Source of the DNA: Ariolimax columbianus
Lineage: Eukaryota > Mollusca > Gastropoda > Stylommatophora > Arionidae
Direction of reading: 5' to 3'
Length of the DNA stretch: 64,000 bases
Assembly (NCBI GenBank): GCA_036924085.1
Contig: JAVGWX010000013.1
Span: 46,123,175 to 46,187,174, forward strand
The translations under genes and the position numbers were made by a program. Positions 39,801 through 51,800 of this stretch are shown in pieces (the first letter of the stretch is position 1; every line of letters starts with the position of its first letter). A model generated the notes under the pieces. It ran no database searches, was not told where the DNA came from, and was given only the letters and a program-made list of their open reading frames with translations.

Positions 39801-42800
39801 ATCTGATATCAGAGGGGTCTTAGCCTTGATACGAAACTCCACAGAGTCGCAGTGCTCACCAACTTTCTGTATGTCAGTTGACTGTGTACAGGAGGCACGC
39901 TAGAAAAATAAATCACTTTCACATAACCTGTCTCCCTAGATTATTGAGAATGCAGTGGCAGTATAGGGTACCAGACACCAAGATCCCCACGAAGACCAAA
40001 ATACCAAGAATCCACATACTATTGCAGAAGACATCCGGATCCCCAAACAGAAGACCCAGGTTAGGAAGGCCGGCAATGTCATGTGCATGTCAGACATCCT
40101 GATCCCCAAACAACAGCAGACCCAGGTTAGAAAGGCTGACAATATCATGTGCATGCCAGACATCAGGATCACCAAACAGAAGACCCAGGTTAAGAAGGCC
40201 GGCAATGTCGTGTGCATGTCCAGATCTCCAAACAGAAGACCCAGGTTAGGAAGGCTGGCAATGTTGTGTGTATGCCAGACATCCGGATCCCCTAACAGAA
40301 GACCCAGGTTAGGAAGGCCGGCAATGTCGTGTGCATGCCAGATATCCGGATCCCCAAACAACAGAAGACCTAGGTTAGCAAGACCGGCAGTGTCGTGTGC
40401 ATGCCAGACATCCGGATCCCCAAACAGAAGACCCAGGTTAGGAAGGCCGGCAATGTCATATGCATGCCAGACATTTGTCTTTTTCTCTGTCTAGGGTATT
40501 CTGAGGATCTTTCTGTAACAATTTGACTCGAAGCATTCAATTCTTTGTCTAGAAGTTTTGGTAATCGTCCATGATTCGCAGCCATAAGCTGCCACAGGAA
40601 AACACAGGCTCTCAAGACTTTTACTTTTGTCGCTTTGTTGGTGATCTGCCATAATTTCTTCAGGCTGTTCGGTCTCTGCATTGCCATGGCTATTCTTCTT
40701 CTGATTTCTTTCCAGCAGTCACCATTCTTGTAAATTCTGGAGCCCAGATATTCAAAATGCGTGACCTGATCTATTTCCTCACCCCCTACTGTAAATTTAT
40801 GTTGACATTGTGTTTGTCGGTGGTCATTATCTTTGTTTTGTTTATGTTTATAAACAGGTTTTGATCTTTACTGTGTCCATTTACGGCTGAAATGAACTGC
40901 TCTAGCCCTTTTGCGCTTCTTGATATTATCACTGTGTCGTCTGCATATCGTAACTCTGGAATCTCGTACCTGCTAATCGTAAATGGGTCGAAACTTTCAA
41001 TGTTCTCATCTTCTCTAACATTTCTCATTATACGTTCTATATATATATTATATAGATAAGGTGAGAGGATATATCCCGTCTTTCTCCCTTTTGTACTGTG
41101 AACCAATCTGATGTTTGCCCAGATACTTGGACAGCGTCTCGTTGATCTATGTATAATGTTTCAATGAGATGTATAATGTGCACAGGAAACCCCATTTCCT
41201 TCATGATGTTCCACAAATTTTGATGTTTTACCGTATCGAAGGCCTTGGTGTAATCAATTAAACATGTCTACATTAAACACTCTACAATTTTCGTAGATAT
41301 TCCTCATATTGAATATGTGGTCCCTGGTTCCTGTCTTTCCTAAAACCAGCTTGGACTTTGTGAATTTCAGATTCAAATTTTGTCTCTATCCTTCTTAACA
41401 GAATTCTCAACAATATCTTGCTAGCGTGGCTGATTAGCACGATAGTTCAGTAGCTTGTGCACAGCTTTAGATTGCCTTTTTTGGGAAGGGGAATATAAAC
41501 TTTCTTCCATGCATCTGGCCACTCTGCGTTGTGCCATATCTATTTACACAGCTCGTGATAAACTCGAGCACTGGCCTCCCCTTCTGCTTGTATTAGCTCT
41601 GCTTGGATATCATCACATCTTGGGAACTTTCCCTTTTTTCAGGCTTTTGATTGCTGAGCATACTTCCTCCAATGTTGGTTCAGGTTGTTTCTCATTCTTT
41701 GGTAGGTTTGTCACTTTGGTAGGATCATATCCATAGACTATCAAATAAAAATGTTACAGGCTCACAAAGTAACAACCATAGTTAAATGATGTGAAAAATA
41801 ATTCAGTGGCAGGAGAAAATCATTTTGATTGTAGAGTGGTAAAGGCTTTAAAGAGTGCAATATAAATTTCATGTGAAGAAGAAGTAGAAGCAGAAGAAGA
41901 AGAAGAATAAGAAGAAAATAATGCAAATGAAAACTACTTACAGGATTCTGTAGTTCAGGGGAGGTAAAGCTGAGTCCATGCGTCTCAAGGTGTACGTGAA
42001 GTGCTAAAATACATACACAATTGTTAAAATTGACTTTTTTGGCATTTTTATGAACACAGTATTTCAGATACATCAAATAATATTCCAGATTGAATTGAAA
42101 AAAATACGAGATGATGATATATATTAAATTAGCTGCGAACCTGCCAGAAATCTGTTGAGTGGGTAGTGGATTGAGATTGGATCAGAGGAAACATCATGCT
42201 TAATCACTTCTGCGGTGTAGATCCCAGCTGTTGAAAGAAAAATACAAAATTTTCACGTTAACAGCAATGACAAGGATTATAGTAGGCTTTGCTGCGTTCA
42301 GCTTCTTATCCCTCAGAGAAACAAACAAATCACTTTTTTTTTTATTGCTGCATATCACATAGAGGGTATTTGTTTCTTGAGCTTTCTTTCAAGCACAGAA
42401 GACTTCTTCCCCAGGTGAATTACATGGCCGCTTTCTCTATTAAACCCTTTTCAGTTCCCTATGGAGCACACACAGGTTATCAATATATGCATAATAAGTT
42501 CTCCAACCCTGAGCCATCTGCTGTTTTGGATGGTTGAGTTGTTCTTATCTTTTGATTGACCTATCCATTTTGTTGAAGTTTGTGTAGCTTAAGTAAGGTA
42601 TCTAGAGGATAAGGTATCCAGTTCCATGTATCTAGAGGATAAAGTATCCAGTTCCATGTATCTAGAGGATAAGGTATCCAGTTCCATGTATCTAGAGGAT
42701 AAGGTATCCAGTTCCATGTATCTAGAGGATAAAGTATCCAGTTCCATGTATCTAGAGGATAAGGTATCCAGTTCCATGTATCTAGAGGATAAGGTATCCA

Positions 42801-45800
42801 GTTCCATGTATCTAGAGGATAAGGTATCCAGTTCCATATATCTAGAGGATAAGGTATCCAGTTCCATGTATCTAGAGGATAAGGTATCCAGTTCCATGTA
42901 TCTAGAGGATAGGGTATCCAGTTCCATGTATCTAGAGGATAGGGTTGTTGTTGTTTAATGCTCACAATGAGTAAGCTTACTCTTTTGTGCCCCTGAAAAG
43001 GGCGTTAAGTGGCAGGTTGTAGTAGCTTTCCCCACATCCCGAGTGTGCTGATGAAGGTGGACCGGGGTTTTTCAGGCGGTTGCGCTATGCTTGGCTTCAT
43101 CTGCATGGCACTCTCACTACTATGGGGATCACTTTGATCGACATCGCGTCAGTCAGACTGCCTTGAAAATAGCCAGTTTCCAGGGAATGCTACATGGAAG
43201 AGAGAAAGTGGTCTTGGACAGTATATTGTGCCTGACGCGACGTTATGGTCAATATGTGGCACCTGATCGGACTAGCATCTCAGTTCCTCTCAAAACAGAA
43301 GCACAGCATAAGTGGCAGCATATAGACAGTTACCCAAACCTCAAGGAAGAGAATCGAGTCCTTTGAGTCGAAAGGTCCTCAGAATACCATGAGCTTTAAA
43401 AAAGAAAAATGCAGACATTCGACAAGAGTTGGGCATAGAGGAGAAATGGCTCATAAATTTCATCATGAACAGAAAATTTTAATATTTTGGTCACATTAAA
43501 TGGCAATTGAGAGAACGGTAAGTGACAGCACGTAAACTTGCCATCCAGTTATAAAGAAGCAAAGGCACTCATAAAATTATGCATGAGGGCGGAATAGAGA
43601 GACCAGCATAAAGAATACAAGCTAGAAAATGACAGGATAGACAAACTTGTTGGAAATGACAAAGATCTTCAGACAGAACGGGACAATGCAGACTCAACGC
43701 CATGCCCACCTACACAGAATGGGTCTTAGAGACACCACTACATGCAAATGTAGAGCGCCCAAGCAAACACAAGAACATATCCTGCAGGACTGCCCCACTT
43801 ATGCATACCAAAGACAGGCTGTCTGGCCCAGGAAAGCGACCATGCTTGAAAAGCTGTTGGGGGCCGAGCGAAGACCTGTAATGCATTCTCAGTCTCCTTT
43901 GTGAACCTCCCCAAGCTAGTAGCATAGCATTAGTTGATCGAAGAAGAAGAAGAAACTAAGTCTGGACAGCAGCCCTATAGCCTCTACTTCATCTGGCTAG
44001 GTTTGGTGTCATAGATCTTTGTAGGCTGGGCAGTCTTGTAGGACATATTCAGTAGTCTGCATTTTGGTTGCACATGGACAGTCGTTTGTGTAGGGCACTA
44101 ACCATGATTCCAACTGTTAATTTGTTTTAAACTGTAACATCCTTAACAAGTGAAATTAAGTAAGTTGTTTTGTTAGGTCAGTGATCTTGTGCACCCAATT
44201 TTAACAGACATTCTATAAGGTATACCTGTGAGTGAAGAGTAATTAGGGTCAGGTGAAACATGCTGATTCTTCCTCTTGGAACCCGGTCTACCCCAAGTAC
44301 TACTGGGGATGTGAGAAGAACCCCGGCAACCCACTATAAAAGAAGAGTTAACTCACCATGAGTATCTGCAAACAACTGGAATTCCTTCTTTAAACCTTGA
44401 CAGCAATAAATGAGGCAGGTCGGATAGTATCAGGGTGCCTAACATTAATCCTTGACAGCAATAAATGAGGCGGGTCGGATACTATCAGGGTGCCTAACAT
44501 TAATCCTTGACAGCAATAAATGAGGCGGGTCGAATACTATCAGAGTGCCTAACATTAATCCTTGACAGCAATAAATGAGGCAGGTCGGATAGTATCAGGG
44601 TGCCTAAAACTCACCCCCATTGATAAAATATACCTCATAGTTGGCATATCACCACCCGAGATTCAAAGAAGCATCGCAGCAGAAATCAAACAAGAGAAAC
44701 AGAAGCACAACCCAAAAGACCCAATGTTTGGACATCAGGTACAGAGCACAAGACTCAAATTCAGATATAAGATTTCTAAAATCAACACAGCCCATACAGA
44801 CAAACCCTGAAAGACACTGTATCGAGAGATGGCACAAATTGATACAGGCCCCAGAGATGGAACTTCGGGAGGAACCTGCACCTGGATATCATCTACCATA
44901 CACAACATGGAAGTCGCTGAGTAGACTCCGAACTGGTGTATTACGGCGCAAGAGGAATATGAAACTATGGGGATACACAGATAACACGTGTGGCTGCTGC
45001 GGAATACAGGACCCAGACCACCTGATGACCTGCACTAATCTCTAGGAAAAATGCAATAGGTGCGACATGCTGGAGGCAAATGACAAGGCAATCCATGTCA
45101 CTGAATATTGAATGCATACTGTATAACGTGATGCTTGGACACAGAAAGTAAGTAAGACTGTCCCCAGCCTGCATTCAGATCAACAGTTTGTGTTTTTGCT
45201 TTGTCTAACCACCCTATATCCTTCAATCTGTCTGGTTTGGGGGACCCACGTTGGTAGCTATGCTAATGTGGACGAAGATCTTTGGATCTATGCTCGCCTA
45301 CCTTCTACCATGACAAAGTGGGAACATAAGAGATAAATAAATCATTCGAAAGATATCTGCGCAAGTTGAAATACTGCTTCATCCAAGTAATAACTAAGCC
45401 TTTACAGTCCAGTCAAATTTTGCAGATTCATATCATACAGTCCAAGGCACGTGCCGCACAATTCCATAGGTCAAAATGTTTTTTTTCCAAATAAAATAAA
45501 TTAATATTAAACAAATTCAACTAAAATTACGATCAAAGGATCTTAAGACACATAATTAAACTATATATTACATGAAGTATTAACAATCAAAATATATATT
45601 AGTATGAAGTGTTAAACGTCATTGGGGGATTTATAATTTATTATTATATTTAACTCACCTTATATGTGGAGAAATTGTTTTTTATCACTTCTAAATCATT
45701 ATTACTTTCACTGTCATCTGTTTGAAAGTCACAATCTGACCTACATTGAATACACATGTGTAATCCAGATCTATGATCATTGGTCTGATCACATAAGATT

Positions 45801-48800
45801 TCTAAAAATTCACAGAAAATGTAAATATCCCATCGAACGGAAGACACTACCCATTAAACAAAAGCTGTACATGTGCCCATATATCTGGCCATGTTTAAGG
45901 TTATTCCAAAACCAAAAACGTTGTAGCTAAATGAAAGAATGAAATGCATATACCAGATATCGAATTCAATCGAATAGGAAGGCAAATGATGATATCCTGG
46001 TCGAATAGGGCCATAAAGGGTTAACCAAGAAAGCATCCTGTATTGGTAAATAGCATAGTATTTATGTTTTAAGTTTGGGAAAAGTCTTGATCAAATTTAT
46101 CAATAGGAAACTTTTGAGTAAATGACAATAGATTCAGTATCTTATTAACAACATAAATTGTGTAAATTGACTAGGTTGTCCCGGGAGCAAAGAATATCAG
46201 TCACATGAAACTCAAGATACCACCTAACGTCTTTGTTCATGATCCAGGATTAAGATGCCAAGTAGAGAAGTAGCTGGTCAGCGACCTATAGCTGACTGCT
46301 AGCACCAGGGCCAGCAAATGGGAACTGCCATGCCAAGACTATTCTATACCTCCATGCTGTGATCCTAGATAACAGAAAAGACTGGATAAGGAGAAAGGAT
46401 CGAAGAGAGAAGGCTAACCTGGTACTCATTAATGCTTGCTGAAGTTGGATGTGTTGGACCGATAGGTAAAAATATCGCAGTCAAGCTGTAAACTATGACA
46501 CAATGCATTCCATTCTCCAGACAACATCCTGCTCCTTGCAAAGCCCTTTTCAGGGCTTGGTAGTGGGAGATTGAGAACGAACGAAGAAGTTCGCGATCCT
46601 GAAAACAGGTGGTGTAAAAGAGAATGAGATCAACACCGCAATCCACATAGTCATGAGCTTACTAAATAGCCTCGAATTGCACTAAAGCCAGAAGGAGTAA
46701 TATTCCCCTTCTTCAGCACACTTCAGAATAAAAGATGAGCCCCTGTAAATCTGTTATGAGAAAAACCCTCCCAAGAGTGAATAATAATTCAACACCAGCT
46801 CTTTTAAAGAACAAGAATATCAGTGTCATAGTTTCTATCATGATATTTTATTTCTGAGAGACATTGAAATAAATTCAGTTCAGTTCATCCCGTAACCTAT
46901 CAGGTCGTTGGGGCACACATGAAGACACTCCCAAAATCCCATGCCATCCCCCTCTGTCTGTCACCGCCTGTCGTATCTCACCGGGACGAAGGTCTGACCA
47001 CTCAGTGATGTTGTCCACCCATCTCTTCCTTGGACGTCCTCGCCCTCTCTGTCCTGGTATGGACCCAAAGAGTATCGAGTTGGCAATTCCATTGGACCTC
47101 ACGACGTGCCCGCACCAGGCGATCTTTCGTCTTTTGATAGCTGTGAACAGATCTTCAAAAGGACCAATAGCGTCTTCAACTCTCTGAAGTATTTCTACGT
47201 TCGTGACACGATCTTTATTTGTAACATTTAGGAGTTTTCTATAGCACCTCATTTCCATTGCATGTATTCTGTCCAGGATATCAGCTGTAATGGTCCAGGT
47301 CTCGCAGGCATACAGAAATATTTATGGCACCAAAGAGCGCATTAGTCTAACTTTCATGCCGAGGGCGAGCCGCTTGTCTTGCCCTATAGGTTTCAGCCGA
47401 GTCAGCGCCGCTGTTGTTTGTGCTATTCTTGCAATTACCTCTGACTTCGATCCCTCTTCACTGATCAATGATCCCAGATATTTGAAACGTTTTACCACCT
47501 CAAGTTCCTCCCCATTTGCCTCTATTACAGATTTAAACCCTGCTATGTTTATTATAATAAATTACACCGTCGCATACCATCCACTTTTAATTACAATGCT
47601 AGGAGCCCAAGAACACATGAACTCTTTATAATAACAGCAATCTGTGTATGTCTCCTACCTGCAACAGTATCTCGCACAGCCATCTCTCTAACATTGGTCA
47701 AAGCTTCCATTGTTGCTTTGTAGCCTTCTATCAAGAGATATCTCTGAAAATATGAGGGGCAGCCATTAAGTAACATCAATTTTATTACATAGTGAATGTA
47801 TGAGTATGTACAATCAAAAATCTTATTTAAGGACACAAAATGATTCTTTAACAATACTCCACGCAGGGGTTGTGACAACCGAGCAGTATGTGCATGCGCA
47901 ATACAGCGTCCAACATGGCCACTCCACTGTTGACTCGTTCAATGTTAGAACAACGAGGTGTTATTCATGTTTTGTGATCAGAAGGTGTGAAACCTTCTGA
48001 AATCTATAGAAGAATGTGCATTCTCTATGTAGACAGTTGTTTGAAGTCAGAGGTGAGTGCATGAATGGGTAGAAAGATTTCAAAACAGAAGACAAAACAT
48101 TATTGATGAACTACGGTGTGGGAGACCAGCAAGAGTGGCAAGTGACACAGTAAAACAACAGATGGGCCGGTTAGTACGTGACAATAGGCGATTCGCTATT
48201 GATGAAATAGCAGCAAATTTGTCCACGATGACCTCGTTTATAGGAATGTGTAGCAGATGGGTACCAAGGCAACTGACGAGGTAATGGAGGTGGTGCCAAA
48301 TTGGTTACACCAGAATCCTTTTTTCTAGAGGCCATCGTGTTGCCAGGCACAAAAACTATGTTAAACAATAAGACACAAACAATTTATGGTTTGCATTCTT
48401 GTAAAAATGTTACTAATAAAATTGCTGTTACTTAATGACTGTTCCTCGCAATAACAAAATTAAGTCATTATGGACAAACAATACTACCGTCAGCACATCC
48501 TATACCGGCGGCTGGTATATATCTCCACAACTTATAGTACTGAGTGTTGTTTACAAATCCTACACTTGTCCGTGCTATATGTCTCCCTCTATATCTTACC
48601 CCGGAGGACGAGCCTTTGGACCAGATATAAGGACCAGAATTGAAAAGACAAGAATGGCATTCTTGACACTAAACAACATATGGAGATCCAGAGAAATCTA
48701 CATCCACACTAAAGTTAGAATATTCAACACCAGTGTCAAGATGGTGTTGTTGTATAGAGCAAAAACATATGAGAACGACCAAGGTCATACAAAAAAGACT

Positions 48801-51800
48801 CCAGTCTTTCGTTAACAGATGTCTGTATAATGACGATAATGTGGCAGGACTTGTCAAGTAATGAAGATGTGTAGGAAAGGAGTGAACACAGTTAACACCC
48901 ATATTGTTCTTGAGGTTGACACACAAGGAAGGTGGATGGGTTAAAACCTGTATTATTCTTGGGGTTGACACATAAAATAGATGGATTAAAATCTGTATTA
49001 TTCTTGGAGTCAACACACAAGATAGATGGGTTAAAACCCATATTGTTCTTGGAGTTGACACACAAGGTAGATGGGTTAACACCCATATTGTTCTTGGAAT
49101 TGACACACAAGGTAGATGGGTTAACACCCATATTGTTCTTGGGATCGACACACAAGGTAGATGGGTTAAAACATGTGTTGTTCTTGTGGTCAACACACAA
49201 AGTAGCTTTGTTAACACACAAGGTAGATGGGTTAACACACAAGGTAGATGGGTCAACACACAAGGTAGATGGGTCAACACACAAGGTAGATGGGTTAACA
49301 CACAAGGTAGATGGGTTAACAGACAAGATAGATGGGTTAACACCCGTATTGTTCTTAGGGCTGACACACAAGGTAGATGGGTTAACAACCATATTGTTCT
49401 TTGGGTCTACACACAAGGTAGCTGGGTTAACACCTGTATTATTCTTGGGGTCGACACACATCCTCATCTACCATGTCAAAATGGAGACACCAGAGAGGAG
49501 CCACTAAACATGTGAACACAATCTAAGCTTACATCAGCAGCACACCATTCACAGAAAAGCACGAGGATGTCCTCCAATTTAATCTGTATTGTGAATGCTC
49601 CCTCCCACTCTGGGTCAAACTCCAAGTGCTGTCCTGTCTGTCTTTTGACTGAATCCATACCCTACATAAGAAATAAACAAAATAAGAAAAAACAGGATGT
49701 TTTAAACTTTTAAACTAAATGTTACAAATGATGCACATAATTTGTATGGCCAGCTTATTGCTTCTTCTTCTTCTTCTTTTGTCCTACTGCCTTTGTCATA
49801 AGGCGTTACAGAGTGACGGGATGCATAGATTTCTTGTTATCGCCAAGTAGGAGGCTTGTGCTGTCATCAGGTGTAACTTCTTAATAGTGTCAGAGACACC
49901 CTCGATCCATCGACGTCGTGGTCTGCCTCTTGCTCGTGGACCAGAGACCTACATTTGATTTGCTCTTGAGGCAGGCTGGTCATAATGCATTCTGACTAAA
50001 TGCCCAAACCACTTGACTTGTTGAGAGTCAATGTAGGCACTAACTGGGTTTGTCGCCACCGTCTGCCTTAGCGTGTTGTTGCAGTTTCGGTCACGGATTG
50101 TCTTTCCGGCTGCACTTCTCACACAGCGCATCTCGCACTTCTGGATCTTACTCTTATGGGTTGCTAGTAAGGACCAAGATTGATATTGGTAACACAATGT
50201 AGGAATAATTAGTGTATTTATCAGATTCCTCTTAGTTGAAAGAAGCACTCTAGGCGTTTCAAAATCGTTTAATTTGATAGTGGACACTGTTTGCCTTCTG
50301 AATTCTATGTGCAATCTCTCTGTCCACTCTGCCGTGATCAGTGAACATACTGCCCAGGTATTTGAACATCCGTACTTGCTTGATACCAGTGTCACTGATG
50401 TGGAAACTTCTCTGAAATTGTTCACGTAAAATCAACATAGTCTCTGTCTTGCCTGTGTTGATCTTCATGTCCGATTCGTTACAAGCAAAATGGAGATAGT
50501 TCAGGAGGTGTTGTAGGTCTTCACCATTTTGGTAAAAGATGACTTGATCATCAGCAAACTACAGTTCACTGAGGGACTCTTCATGAGGGTTAGCCAACTG
50601 TGTCATTTTATCCATGTAAATTATGAATAAAAGTGGAGATAGAACACACCCCTGTCGTACACCACTCAGCACCAGAAACCAATTTGTCATACCTGCATTA
50701 GTTCGTACTGTACCTTCACTGTTTACGTACAAGGCACGAATGTCATCCAGCTCATTCCAGACATTATAAAAATAGAACAAACAGATTTGTTGTCACAATA
50801 AACTTATAGAGATACAAACAAATTTCAAAATTCAGAACATCCTTCCAGTAATCTACAACTGTGTTGATGAATTTTGTGATTTTCGAGATAGAAAGTAGTT
50901 TTGAAAATTCAGAAAATGGCCGTTCTAAAAGGCTGACGCCATAACAAGCCATTGAAAGTATTCTCAAGGATTTGGAAGCTGAAAAATTAGATTTACATGT
51001 TGTTTATTCTGAAAAGGACAAGTGATTTTTTAAATTACACATGTGAGGAAGCTAGTAAAACCGTTCCTGTCCTTCTGAGAATCAGACTACGGTCCAGTGG
51101 AGGTATATCCAACATATATGTACATTTGATACAGGATGGTCAACAATTATATTCCACAATTTATTGGCATTACAAGTTTTGGAGATGATCAGCTCACTCA
51201 ATATGAGATGGAATAATGAGATTGGAGAACAAAGTTTTGTCATAGTAAACAGCTTTCCTCGGATGTCTACCGTGTGCATTTATTCTCAGGAGCAATCAGA
51301 TTTTTACCAACTAGGTGACAGGGCTCAAAGGGTTAAAAATAAACCCTATATTAGTTTTTGTTGTAACAGATCCAGCAAAAGGGTTCTTGCAATTCGGCTC
51401 AATGCCATGTAATGGTATCTGCACGTGTTTGTCAGCTGTTGTCTGGCGCCATACAAAGTGTTTCATTTATCTGGCCTCGGAGAGAAGAAGTATTTTCCTA
51501 ATGCTGTTGAGTGCTGACTACTGATAGAGATGATGATCAACAATTTCAAATGAACCCATATCTTTAAAGCGAGTAACAAAACAATTGACTAACAGTAACC
51601 CTGACCTGTATGAGCGAAAGTAGTTGTAAGAATGCAGTAAGTCCTCTTAGAAAATTGTCTCTCAGTGCCTCTGTCCATTCTTCATGGCTGGTAGGTTTGC
51701 ATACTAAAGCGTATCTACAATGGATGAAAAAGAATATAACCAATAAAATGCATATCAACTTTAACCAATAAAATGCATATCAACTTTAGCCAATAAAATG

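Noticed and set aside
42561..42965. Long open frames on both strands as a repetitive protein gene
   Set aside because: They arise from a 30-bp period. All frames without a stop in one unit stay open, and there is no splice or start context.
44340..44375. A 9-nt micro-exon between ttgcag and GTGAGT at 44.35 kb
   Set aside because: It is not needed, because the neighbouring exons already join in phase with the expected length.
45659..45735. A minus-strand segment with AG acceptor and GTGAGT donor encoding [20 protein letters not shown] as a UBR exon
   Set aside because: Its end phase (0) does not fit the next exon (phase 1 start). Joining the exons at 47,659 and 42,141 directly gives the family's usual spacing, and the acidic sequence with a nearby TTAA end fits a piggyBac remnant better.
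48669..49507. 239- and 191-codon repetitive frames
   Set aside because: They are artefacts of the minisatellite: several overlapping frames are open on both strands.
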